Shown here: positions 49,504 through 59,484 of the stretch, piece by piece | How the letters are laid out: each line of letters opens with the position of its first letter | Position numbering within the stretch: position 1 is the first letter of the stretch | Assembly (NCBI GenBank): GCA_038503065.1 | Contig: JBCAMK010000004.1 | Location: 231,001-295,000, forward strand | Origin: Paragyromitra xinjiangensis | Taxonomy: Eukaryota; Ascomycota; Pezizomycetes; Pezizales; Discinaceae | Length of the DNA: 64,000 nt | Reading direction: 5' to 3' | The notes under the pieces: generated by a model | What the model saw: only the letters and a program-made list of their open reading frames with translations | Told to the model about the DNA's origin: nothing | The model's database searches: none | Program-made: the position numbers and the translations under genes

Positions 49504-49664
49504 TACAGTGAAAACCGGTCATATGGCGGATCCGGTGTGTGGCGGACAGGGGTGCTTTTAGCAAAGGGACACAATATTCCCCCAGCGGATATTGCGTCCC
49601 TCAACCAAAAAAATTACCCTGTCCGCCACACACCGGATCCGCCATATGACCGGTTTTCACTGTA
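49504..49664. mobile_element. MITE with perfect 48-bp inverted repeats
   Basis: The left end (49504-49551) and right end (49617-49664) are identical as inverted repeats over 48 bp, starting TACAGTGAAAACCGGTCATA. TA at the borders; total 161 bp. Perfect ends suggest recent activity. It lies inside locus E. Confidence 0.88.
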
Positions 49665-49739
49665 CCCACTCAGAGAACCTCCTCCATATGCTGTCTCAGC
49701 CCGGCCCTATTCCCTACACCCGAGATAATACGGTATTAC

Positions 49740-50342
49740 GCGTACATAATTTGTGCGCACAAGCGAGCGAGGGCAGACTTTGAAGGTCCGACAGTCTCGC
49801 ATCATGAGTATCAAACATACTTGTTTTTGTCGAAGAATGTGGCCAGTCGCAATACGTCGGAAGCGATTAGGTTTCATTACAACAGCACGAATGATCCAGA
49901 TGTACAGACGCATAGAGATTCGTCACATTGTATTCTTTGTTTTCCTTGTACGGAGGGAGTGCCGCCAGCAATTATTACAGGACGAAATGCAACTGCGGCG
50001 AATAGGACTAGTAGTTCGGTTTATGTCAGGGAGACTACACTAACTTTCACGATGGAGACACATGTCCATGCGCGGATTCGTATTTTGCTCGCGAGGGGTA
50101 TAAGTCATCGTGCAGAATTTGCGCGCGTAAGTTTCTGGTTGACAGTGATATAATGTTTGGGGTTTATCTGGCGTGACGTAGTATAGATAGGTCTGAAGGA
50201 GATTACGGAACGGTGGTTGTGTCGAGGACGGATGTTGGTAATTCGGGCCTCACGGGTATAGTGGAATCGCCTTCTGGTACTCCGTTTGATGTGATCGTCA
50301 ATAATACTAGACTCCCGGACAGTCGTAGGATAACTGGGTGAG
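49740..50342 (+). pseudogene. Beta-rich C-terminal region, possibly of locus E
   Basis: One frame reads from about 49770 to 50150: FEGPTVSHHEYQTYLFL, then FHYNSTNDPDVQTHRDSSH, SSSVYVRETTLTFTMETHVH. Near 50130 a GTAAGT donor occurs, and after about 50190 a different frame continues with DYGTVVVSRTDVGNSGLTGI and TPFDVIVNNTRLPDSRRITG. Alternating polar and hydrophobic residues suggest a beta-sandwich, as in trimeric C-terminal domains of other collagen-like proteins. The intron phase does not fit cleanly, so either an indel is present or I have the splice sites wrong. Confidence 0.4.
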
Positions 50343-50532
50343 GCATATAGTCGTTAGGACATCGAGGAATGACTTTTTATTATTTTTTTCTTTTTTGGTG
50401 TTTTATTTGGCGTAAGCAGATTGGTGTTTCGACAGGTATTTAGAGTTGGGTCATTTCCCCTCGTTTTGATTTTTTTCCTTTCTTTCTTTGTCACGTCCTT
50501 GAAATTTTACTTTTATTTGATCAGTCCTTGTC

Positions 50533-52046
50533 ATGCCTCCTCCCGAAACAACTGCGCCAGCAACATGGCCAGCCAAGAGAAGGCCTCATGGTGTAGTTGG
50601 GCATTTGTGTTTGCCTGCTAGGTGTCCGGATCAGTGGGTGCCACATGGGGGGTCGGGGCATGTCTGTAGTTGGGTGTGTGAAAATTCTGTTCATGGGGGA
50701 TTGTCTCCGCCGGTTGGCCACGTGTGTGACAATTCATGTTTTCCAGGAGGTAAGAGTTTTTGTTTAGTTTTTAGGGATAGTAAAGTCTTATTGTAGTATT
50801 GAGAGCGAGAAGCTGATTTTTATAGCACAGCTACCTCGGGAATATTGCCGTTGGGTCCTCCAGCAGGCGGGTCTTCCGGAGAAACGACTGGATCGTCTGG
50901 TGGAGGAAATGTGCCTCCGCCCGCTACCCATGCTTGGGGAGGAGGAAGTGGTAGAAGAGGAGGAAGTGAGAGTGGAGGGTGGGGGTAGTAATGTAGGAGT
51001 CGACAGTGGAAGTAAGGGGTCTGGAAACAGCTCAGGAAACGTCGGGCCAGTCGGACCAGCAGGTCCCGCAGGTCCCACAAGGCCAGTTGGGCCAGTTGGG
51101 CCAGTTGAACCAGCTGGAACAGATGGTGTAGATGGTAAGGAGGGTGGTGTAGGATCGACGGGGCCCGTGGGGCCGGCTGGGTAAGTAGTATGTTATTTTT
51201 TTTCTTGATGTTAGTCGATGGATGAGACTGATATGGGAGATTTTAGGGAGCGTGGGTCGGACGGGAGGGACGGCGTTGACGGGAAGGATGGAACACCTGG
51301 GTTAGTTTTAAACTTTTCCTAGTGGTGCAGTTTTGCTGTTGTTAAAGATTGAGGTTAACAGTTTTTATTTCGTAACGACAAATAGCTCGCTGGTCAAGTG
51401 TGATGTCACGACAGAAACTTTTGAAGCCCTTAAGAGTGAGGTTTCGCAGTTAAGGGGTTTGATAAAACGGCTGCTTGCGGATCCTTCTGTTCCCGGCCCT
51501 CAGGGTCCTGTTGGGCCGAGGGGAGAAGCAGGTGAGAAGGGTGAGATTGGGGCTCAGGGACCTGTAGGGCCTCGCGGTGTTGCTGGGATGAGAGGAGAGG
51601 TTGGGCCGGAAGGGCCTGCTGGTACTACGGGTCGGCCCGGCGAGCGTGGGGAGACGGGGCCTAAGGGCCCTCTAGGAGAATGTGGGGAGCGTGAGGAGAT
51701 GAAGCCTGAGGGCCCCTCCTAGAGAACATGGACCTCATGGGTAGTAGTTTTTGGTAGGGGTATTTTTAATTATTTGAAAAGAAATGTATTGATTTTTTTT
51801 TTTTTATGATTTAAAGGAAGAATTAGACTGCCAAGCCGGGTCGATCTTGCGAAGCTAGAAAGGTGTGGGGTGATAGGTGCTCGTAAATCGATTATGTTAT
51901 TTTACACTATCACAAGGTACATAGGCCGATTCTGGAGGGTGCTCTTGTTATTTGCACTTATCAGTTCGCTGGTCATCCTCGCTGTTATCATGCGGATGGA
52001 GAACCGCTATAGTGTGGAGAGAATGGGATGGAAGAAATATATCTAG
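50533..52046 (+). CDS. Cys/His-module collagen-like protein with C-terminal membrane segment (locus B)
   Basis: Exon 1 (50533-50749, 217 nt, ATG start) encodes the Cys/His module: GHLCLPARCPDQWVPH, HVCSWVCENSVH, HVCDNSCFPGG. A phase-1 intron (50750-50825) leads to exon 2 (50826-51180) with QLPREYCRWVLQQAGLPEKR, a Glu-rich helix, a Gly/Ser linker and collagen triplets. Exon 3 (51247-51300) is 54 nt, six triplets. Exon 4 (from 51362 or 51386) has a heptad helix (ETFEALKSEVSQLRGLIKRL), then about 20 triplets ending in GEREEMKPE, where Gly is lost, and a C4 run (51713-51716) followed by TAG. Removing the shift, the triplets run on to a donor near 51740. A last exon (from about 51819) encodes FWRVLLLFALISSLVILAVI, a membrane helix, and ends at 52046. 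One indel makes the status (gene or recent pseudogene) uncertain. Confidence 0.68.
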
Positions 52047-52266
52047 GCGTTTTCAGTGCGCATTTCCGCCGCGGTTGTACTCATGTCGGTGGCATGAGTA
52101 GTATTTTTGGCTATAGATCTTTTGGAAATATTTTAAAAATGTTTTGTGTGGGGGATTTCCACCCCTTATCACGTTGCATGATTCCTTCGCTTCCTTTCTC
52201 GGATCCTGAGAGGAAGGACCAACACCCGCAGTGTCTTTAGGACTTTCACCTATCGTAATACCTCAC

Positions 52267-52308
52267 GCCACTAGCAACACATATCTGCAGCTAAATGTTG
52301 CTAGTGGC
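52267..52308. other. Perfect 13-bp stem-loop
   Basis: GCCACTAGCAACA (52267-52279) and its exact reverse complement (52296-52308) are separated by 16 bases. It lies downstream of locus B and could be an RNA hairpin or the remains of a tiny inverted-repeat element. Confidence 0.6.
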
Positions 52309-52499
52309 ATGTATATCTCGTAGCGTTAATTCTTGTTCTTGTTGTGGATGGTAATATTTTCAAGTAATATATTAGTCATTGTTGTAAATTCTAGTTATAA
52401 GGGTCGATTTTCCGTTGCGACGCTGGTTAGGCGTTGTTTTCTTATTTTTCATTGCTTTTAGTCGCTTTGGCATATCGACAAAGTGGTGAAGTTCGTTAC

Positions 52500-53640
52500 T
52501 ATGTTTTGTGATATTCAACCTTTTTAGAAGAGACTTGTGACCGAGTTATCGCCGTTATCATTGTTCAGGTTACCATGCGTGAACAAGGAGATTTATGGTT
52601 AGAAGAAGCGCATAGTGAAGAGGGAGTGGAATTTGAGAGGTTTCTAAAACGTTGGATCCAGACTCCATCAGCTTTAGAGAAGTGATGCGTACTTACGATG
52701 CGATAATTTTGGAATCGGCCGTATTTCGATAGAAGTTATTATGAGGAGTCAGATATGGACGTATTCGTGTCTGGCGGAGGTTCTTTTGGGCCAGAACTGA
52801 GTCGGGGGGAAGAACAATCTCACGGAGAGTGGTATCGCGGCTTAGTTGCTTGGAAAGATTGTTGCTAGAAAGCTGACAGGAATATGTGTTTACAGAAGAT
52901 TCTTGTCATTGCTATTCATTTACTTACGCAACAGGGATACGAAGGTACCAATGGCCTAGCATGGGCGAGTCAGACGGTGGAAGAATTAGTATCCTCCCTT
53001 TTGGTAAGGTAGATGGGAGTAATGCAGATACCAGGGTTTATGGACAAGAAGTCCATGGTGTCTTTAGTTTTGTTAGAGGCGGCCAGAAGATACAAGTTGT
53101 TGCCAGTCGAAACTTGGTTTTGTGTTCTGTTGTTTGATTTTATTCGACGGTGGTAATGAACTTTTTAACGCACAGTGAGGTGTTTTCTCTTTTTCCAAAC
53201 TATATGTTCTGCAGGAGACAGGGTGTTAAAAATGTTCCCTCGGATGAACGGACTGACGCAGAATGGGCTAAGTATGAGGATAAGAGGTTTTTATTGACTA
53301 GGAGGCCCGAATTGCGCGGGCGATCGGCGGAACAGGATGTAAGTTCAATACCTTGTTCCTTAATTCGTTGTGGTGTTTAGATTGGTCGTTAATTTGTTTG
53401 ATCAGGAGAACTTTCAATTGCCAACAGCGGACGGTTTTCGGCATCGTTTGACAGATTGAAGAACCCGGTACTTTGTCCACAGTGATTGTACATCTTTGCA
53501 AGCTACCGTTGATTATGATTCTTGTTTTAAACTTCGGGTGAAGTATGGTAGGAAGTTTCACGAGTAGGGTAAATGTTTTTAGGGGTACGAGCAAGTTAAG
53601 ATAGATGATAAACTTGCGAAGAGAATTAGATTAGATATGT
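52500..53640 (+). other. Unassigned coding-like fragments
   Basis: Several short plus-strand frames look coding but cannot be joined: MREQGDLWLEEAHSEEGVEF (from 52575), KILVIAIHLLTQQGYEGTNG (about 52899), RVYGQEVHGVFSFVRGGQKI (about 53030) and VPSDERTDAEWAKYEDKRFL (about 53240). GTAAG-type donors occur at 52971 and elsewhere. This may be one multi-exon gene or a pseudogene. No family is recognised. Confidence 0.3.
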
Positions 53641-53736
53641 ATTAAGTTTCTCTAACGTTAAATTTTGGTTACAAGTTGAATTGGAATCGAGTGATTTCCA
53701 ATGTTTTGAATTTTGAATCACGTGTGATAGCGATAG

Positions 53737-54034
53737 TAGTAGTAGTAGTAGTAGTATAGTAGTAATTCATTTACATATCCAACTCTATGGGTTATGACGA
53801 TAACCTTAACAAGGCAAACAATACAAAACAAAACAATACAAAAACAAAAAAACAAATAAAACAAATAAAACACCAAAACCAACAAAACATAAATCCCATA
53901 TCCAATTCTTCCTATATTTCTTATCTTTCCTCGAGCTCGTTTCTCTGTAAGCAAAAACAATAACCACAATCCCTTTTAACAAAATGAAACTTAAACAATT
54001 TATCTTTCAATTTCCCCGTACCCCCATTCCAATT
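53737..54034 (-). mobile_element. Short retroposon, minus orientation, 12-bp target duplication
   Basis: A 298-bp segment is flanked by TGATAGCGATAG (53725-53736 and 54035-54046). On the minus strand it ends in a (CTA)n tail preceded by a 45-bp block (TTATCGTCATAACCCATAGA onward). The same block and tail close the 2.2-kb element at 57285-59484. A tailed insertion with a target duplication fits target-primed reverse transcription. It is probably a 5'-truncated or short non-autonomous member. Confidence 0.72.
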
Positions 54035-54370
54035 TGATAGCGATAGTAATAGTAATATTAAGAGGATGAAGGGATCCCCTCTGGGGAAATGGCTGGAGGC
54101 TAACTTTATTTTTTCTATTTATTTGATAAGTTACTTTATCTAAGTAGTCACGGGTAGCATAGAGAGGGGATTCCCCTTTTTCGACCTAAATCTTTTAGTT
54201 TTTTATGCTACGCGCTACGACAACATAACATCCAAACTTTGAAGTCTTGATATTTTCTATAGTATCAAGTCGCGATTCTTATTGACGGGTAAGTAACCAT
54301 TTATGGTATTTATATTTTTAAGTCAATTACGTCGGCTGACTAGGCAGTACCAGGGTAGATAATTCACAGT

Positions 54371-55532
54371 ATGAGCGATCACACGATGACTCGTGTTTCG
54401 GCTACAACACCTTCCGAGGCACCGTTCGCGTTACTAGAGCTGCAGCAACCTTCCTCGAGCCCTCCAAGGGAAACAGTCCTCGCGCCGCGGATGCTACCAA
54501 AGCGAACGGTGCACGGGATATGGTACAGGACGTTCGTGAGGGTATGTCCAGGTTGGATCAAAGGTTTGCTTTGCTGGAGACCACGGTCCACGGTCTGAAC
54601 CGGAATGTAGACACTGTAGTGGGATTGATTTGTTTTGGGTGGAGGGGAGGGCTGCAGGGCTTTTTATTTGCCAGTAAGCGGAACAGCGTGTGGTTATATA
54701 GTTGGTGTGGATCGTCTTTTGTCTAGTAGCCATTCATTGGAACAATCAGCATTTTGAATTTTACGTTGAGCAAGTTGTTTTTATATCCAGTCAATCTTCA
54801 TTTTCTTCTTCGTCGTCGGTGAAGTGTCCGAGTGGGTGGGAGAGGTTTCCGCGTTATCCAAAGTTTATTGATCGAAAGCCTCCGCTTCCGTGGGATGAGA
54901 GCAAGCCGATGTTGGAACCTGTGGACGAAAAGAATCAGTGGCATTGAGAGTATACTCCAGAGTACCAGAAGTATTTGGTGGAGTGTGAAGCTTTTAGCGC
55001 TTGGTTCGAGAAGGCTTCCAATGAAGGCACGGAGTGGGTGGATCTTCAAGCGCAGTATCCCTTCAAACCGCCTCGAGCCACTAATCCTGTAGGTTCTTTT
55101 TATTCGACACGTTACGGTTCGCAGTACACGAATGAATACAAGGAGTATCTGTTTTTGGTGTACAAGCAATCCGGCGTTAAGTTGTCTTGCCCGGGATTGA
55201 AGAGGAGGTACCGAAGGTACCATGAGGAGTTGTGTAAGGAAATGTACGACTGTTCAGCGTCGGAGCAGGATTTTTCTACGGAAAGTGACTCGGAGGGGTG
55301 GGGGGGTCGGAGTACAGCCTGCATCACGGCAGTGATTGTGGTCACTCTGAATGTGACGTGTCAGCGCGATGATCGATATGACACGGATATCGGTAGTCCT
55401 GGTTCGGTTGATAACGGGGCTATGATGGAGGGTTCGGGTTCGGGTCCGGGTGACGATGTTGCAGATCCTACCACGTTGGACGTGAGCCATATGTTGAAAG
55501 AGTCGGAATATCCACATGCTCCTCCTTCTTAG
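54371..55532 (+). pseudogene. Gene X, longest copy (X2), with in-frame stop and frame shifts
   Basis: Two frames overlap at 54371-54640; one carries a helix (MVQDVREGMSRLDQRFALLE). From about 54805 one frame runs CPSGWERFPRYPKFIDRKPP, through DEKNQWH, then TGA (54945-54947), and continues in the same frame: EYTPEYQKYLVECEAFSAWF, FYSTRYGSQYTNEYKEYLFL, LKRRYRRYHEELCKEMYD, to an acidic tail and stop at 55532. In the tail, the part matching GSDCGHSECD of X1 is read in another frame, starting at a G7 run near 55300 and returning near 55350, as expected of two compensating indels. Function unknown; the repeated Tyr/Trp-rich segments are soluble-looking. A collagen-like gene follows 170 bp downstream. 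Confidence 0.6.
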
Positions 55533-55698
55533 GAACGGTTATAAAAGCGTGGTTGATTCCTATTTTTTCCTTTGCTTGTTATATCCACGTTTTTTCGGTT
55601 GGAGGATTTTCGTTTGCATTTCAGGTTTTGTTTGTTTTGTTTGATTTTTTTGGAGTTTTGTTTGTCGTTTCTAGTTTTGTGTTTTCTTCGTTTTCCTT

Positions 55699-56337
55699 AT
55701 GAGTCAGGGGCCCCCGGGACTACAGGGGGAGAGGGGGGGGAGGGGTCTGACTGGTCCTCAGGGTGGACCTGGAGCACAGGGGGAGAGGGGGGGAGGGGTC
55801 CGACGGGTTTTACTGGGTTGACTGGCCCACCAGGGCCATCGGGGCCGGTAGGTAAGTATCCTTCCGAAGGCTTTATTGATCCCTTCTGACTTTGAGTTAG
55901 GTTCCGCGGGCGAGCGAGGTGATCGAGGTGATGTGGGGCCTACAGGACCGCAGGGAGAGCGGGGTGACGTCGGGCCTCGAGGTTTGGATGCGAACCCCGC
56001 GGATGCGAGTGAGATATCGCGCATATCTTCGGGTCTAGCGAATAACCTTTCGGAAACGAAATTGTTGCAGGATAGAGTCGTTCTTCTGGAGCGGCAGCTC
56101 GTGCAGTTTTCTTCGGGTTCGACGGATGTGTCGGCTGAGTTGGTGACCCTTCGGCAGACCGTGGATAGGTATCGGGCCCTTACACTCCAGGTTAATTATT
56201 TGGCGGATGACTTGGCTCGCATCGAGCGTGATTGGCAGCCTGCCAATCAGTATGGCCACGAGGGAGCGAGGCAGATAGGGATTCTGAGCACTGTGGCACA
56301 GAACCTTCGGGGTTCGTTTTCAGCTATCTGGGAGTAG
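55699..56337 (+). pseudogene. Collagen-like gene with a G-run frameshift (locus D)
   Basis: ATG at 55699 starts MSQGPPGLQGERGGRGLTGP, similar to the start of A2. Two near-identical segments follow, each with GERGG encoded by a G run: the first has G8 (55733-55740) and keeps frame, the second has G7 (55787-55793) and loses it. Past this point the other frame continues GPTGFTGLTGPPGPSGPVG. A 49-nt phase-1 intron (55852-55900) leads to GSAGERGDRGDVGPTGPQGE, then a long helical region of about 120 residues with heptads (LLQDRVVLLERQLVQ, LRQTVDRYRALTLQVNYLAD) and a stop at 56335. A one-base deletion in a homopolymer may be real or a sequencing error. Confidence 0.72.
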
Positions 56338-56359
56338 GATTTGATTTCTTGGGTTCGGA

Positions 56360-56584
56360 GAAACAGGAGGTAATAGGGCCGGGTCCTGGGGACGGCAGGT
56401 TTTTTTCCGGAGGAAGTCTATTTTTTGATGTTTTGAATGGGTTTTTTTTCGTTAATGGCCCATTTGTGGTCACGTTCATCTTGCTTGCGTTGTTTAAATT
56501 TTTGCGGCGTTGAGGATGTTAACAGCGTGGAGTAACGAGAAGAGAAAACAGGAGGTGGAAAGGCCGGGTCTTAGGGGACGGCAA
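56360..56584 (+). repeat. Two copies of a conserved 3'-end motif
   Basis: A segment of about 38 bp around AAACAGGAGGT..CCGGGTC.TGGGGACGGCA occurs at 56360-56398 and 56544-56584, and also across the A2 stop codon at 47527-47565. It marks the ends of collagen-like units, so it may be a 3' UTR signal or simply the trace of duplication. The second copy here implies that one more 3' end was duplicated and lost its gene body. Confidence 0.6.
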
Positions 56585-56766
56585 GAGAGTTTTCACTGGT
56601 TTATTGCGTCTCCCTTGATTTTAGTTCATAGTTGTTTTTAAATATCCATATACGAGTAATCGATCTATGATATGTTTTTACGCTTTTAAGTAAGTGAGAT
56701 TTGCTCGTGTACAGGGTTAAATAAACAAACAAACAAACAAACAAACAAACGGATGCGTGAGCGCAC

Positions 56767-56972
56767 AGGGACAGATGGTCTAAGTGTATGGCTGTCTGAC
56801 TATCCTTTCGTTGCAAAGCGGAGGGTTATGGATTCAAATCCCATGTCTCCCACCCCCGGTATACCCAACCTCGAACTACTTCCAATGCCCCAATGGGACC
56901 TGCTGCCTATAGTGCGCCGCCATAGCCCTAGGGCTCGTTGCGAATAGATGCATTATTATTATTATCATTATT
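56767..56972 (+). mobile_element. tRNA-derived SINE with 14-bp target duplication
   Basis: A 206-bp insertion is flanked by ATGCGTGAGCGCAC (56753-56766 and 56973-56986). The head resembles a tRNA gene, with a pol III A box TGGTCTAAGTG (56776-56786) and a B box GGATTCAAATCC (56830-56841), and 5'/3' acceptor-like halves that still partly pair. A tRNA-unrelated body follows, and the tail is ATT-rich. All SINE hallmarks are present. A (AAAC)n microsatellite lies just upstream. Confidence 0.85.
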
Positions 56973-57284
56973 ATGCGTGAGCGCACGAAATTTTAAAAGG
57001 TGAGAATTAAAAAGAAATATACAAAAGAAAGTCGTTGAAAAACATGAAAGGTTAATTTCGAGTGATAATATGAGACTGAATCGAAACATGCGAGTGATAT
57101 TACATGATTAAAGGGAAAAATATAGATGACAAGGAGATATAAATGAAAACATACCCCGGCGTTCCTCAAAATTGGATGAGGTAAGATGTGTGAGAAAAGG
57201 GTTCGTGCTAGAAATACATTGATGTTAGGAGGCCAAAGTTGGAGCCTTCATCACAGTGAGTGTGCAAGGTTTGAGATGTGTCAG

Positions 57285-59484
57285 GAACCAACCAATCAAA
57301 GGTCGCCACAGATTTCCCTCAACTTCTGAGGTTTTTGTGATATCAGGTTTCCACCAATCAGGGCGTACCTACCCTGCTTTCATTAGGCTTCATTACCATG
57401 AACAGCAATTTCTACAGCAACAAGTCAAGCTATGGTAAAGGAAAGACAACCATGCTAGCCTTTAAGCTCATGGCCTTCAGAAATGAATACCACCGCCATA
57501 TCGATGCACTATTGTGGGAAGTTAAGAGATTGAGAGGGGAAGTAGGAGTGTTGGCAAGAAGAAATTACAGAGCAAAGAGAGAGATAAAAGAGCTGGTGGA
57601 AAGAGTGATGAGGCAAGCACCACCACCAATTCTAGCAAGACCGGAGAAGGAAGAGAGCAGGGAAGAAAGAGTGATTGAGGAAGAGGAAAGGAAGGCGGAG
57701 AAGGGAGATGTAGAGATGAAGGAAGCAGAGCAAGAGGAGAACACCCCCAGGAGAGAACGGAGACAGAGGAGAAGGAATCAAAAGGATTGAAAGCAGTGAA
57801 AGCGTTGGAGAAATTGGTGGAGATGAAGAAGAGGGAAAGGGAGAAGAATAAGAAGAAGAGAGAGGACCCACCTAACGCCATACCGAGTTTGGCAAAACTC
57901 CCTGAGCAGGTCGCAGAAGTAATCCCTGTCTGCGAAACGAAGCAAACGGCAAAGAAATGGCGATTTGTGGAAACTAATAGCAAAATATTGGTGGGACCGG
58001 GTGAGAGGCATGTTGATAGGGCGGACCGGAAGGCAGCCAACAAAGAGAGATATACAGGAGGTTAAAGGTTACATGGACGGAATATGGTGGTAACGCCATA
58101 TTATCCGCGCAGGAATTAAATCTCGCCCCACTGGGGTCACGATGTAACTCTCCTGAAAACTATCCGACCTTAGTATATTTATATACGCACCTAATGGGCC
58201 GCTAGCCCAAACCCCCTGAACGAATGGAGCGGCCGAAAGACTGCCATTCTAGTGCGTGCGGTTACACCTATTGCAGGCCCGTGACAAGCGCCGTTGGGTT
58301 GTGTCAGCACTTAATGACTAGGTAAAGGACAGGACACCTGCGGAGGGAGGTTGACGAGCTCTTAGAGCGGGACACTTACAAAGGTAGTGCACCCGACTGA
58401 GTCTCATATACCGAACCTTGGTTAGTGATAAGGGTTAAAACCTTTTGAGCGAGACCGTGACGTTTAGATAGCGACGCCTTGACTACGAGGACGCTTTCTA
58501 TTTTAGCGAAGCTCACTATGTGGGTGGGGCTAGGCGTTGGCTGTATATGTAGAAACTTATAAAGTAGTCTAACGGCCCGAGAGAATGGACGCGGCGGTCG
58601 GTCACGAACACCCGCTTCGGCGTGGAGTGCCCCCTAGTAAGGGGTTTTGAGTGGCTTAAGGTACAAACACCAGAGGCAGCGCAGCGAGGGTGGGTGGATA
58701 TGTGAACGATGGCAACTCGCCAAAGAACTCGCGGAAAAAGACGCGCTTAGCACGCGGACCCCGAGTACACTGGTAGTCCTACACTCCATTTCACTTGCTT
58801 ATTGAGGATTGCTTTACCCAGCTTCTCTTCCAAAAGTTGCAGCCTAGCCGGTTAACCGTGGGTTATGTTTAGTTTAGGCTGGCATTTCCTGGCGGCAACA
58901 GCCCGGTTGAGAGAGATGTTCGACAGTGTTTCCTTTATCGACGTATAAACTAGATGAGGATAGCTGCGATACGGCTGTGTGCGCCTTACAACCCGTAAAA
59001 GCACAATAGACGTCCGCATGGGGGGTAATACCATGAGGGGCAATGTTCGTAGTCTAGATTAGGGCGGTTTTCTTCGTCTTACTAGGTTGCGGGCATTGCC
59101 CTTGTCTACAATTACCAAAAGGGCAATGACCCTTAGGAACGGGCTCTCAAAGGTGGATAGCGTTGAATGAAGGAATAAACGGGAATAAGATGTTACTGTT
59201 GCTACCAGAAAGGGAGAGAGGAAAAGAGGGGTATATTTGTCGGGATAGGAAGTATGAGGCGATTGGTTTTCAGTTTGGAGAATTTTATGCGAGAGTTGAG
59301 GATTGTAGGGTGGAGTGGGATAGTAGTGAATGGGAGCCGCATATGGAAGGAGAATGAGAGCGGGAAATTGTTGTTTTGTGTTTTGTGTTTTGTGTTTTGT
59401 TTTGTGTTTTGTTTTTGGTTGTTCTTATCGTCATAACCCATAGGGTTGGATACGTAAATGAATTACTACTACTACTACTACTAC
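57285..59484 (+). mobile_element. 2.2-kb retroposon with 14-bp target duplication
   Basis: The element is bounded by TTGAGATGTGTCAG at 57271-57284 and 59485-59498 and ends in a (TAC/ACT)n tail. Its last about 60 bases match the tail end of the inverted element at 53737-54034. It contains one protein-like frame near its 5' end (57398-58065) and a middle part without a clear reverse transcriptase. The structure fits a deleted or non-autonomous non-LTR element. The insertion splits gene X3, so the boundaries are fixed independently by the interrupted frame. Confidence 0.8.
57398..58065 (+). CDS. Coiled-coil, Glu/Lys-rich protein of the retroposon
   Basis: Two overlapping frames: 57398-57790 (130 codons; no ATG start) and 57787-58065, joined by a one-base frame change in a purine-rich stretch near 57770. 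The first has a heptad helix (EYHRHIDALLWEVKRLRGEV) and a Glu-rich tail, the second a basic helix (LEKLVEMKKREREKNKKKRE) and a last segment with IPVCETKQTAKKWRF. Length and composition resemble ORF1/Gag-type RNA-binding proteins of retroelements, but no zinc knuckle is visible, so this is only an inference from position. Confidence 0.4.

Noticed and set aside
56753..56860. Functional tRNA gene at the SINE head
   Set aside because: The acceptor stem has mismatches and the T-stem closing pair is lost, while target duplications and tail show it is a retroposed SINE.
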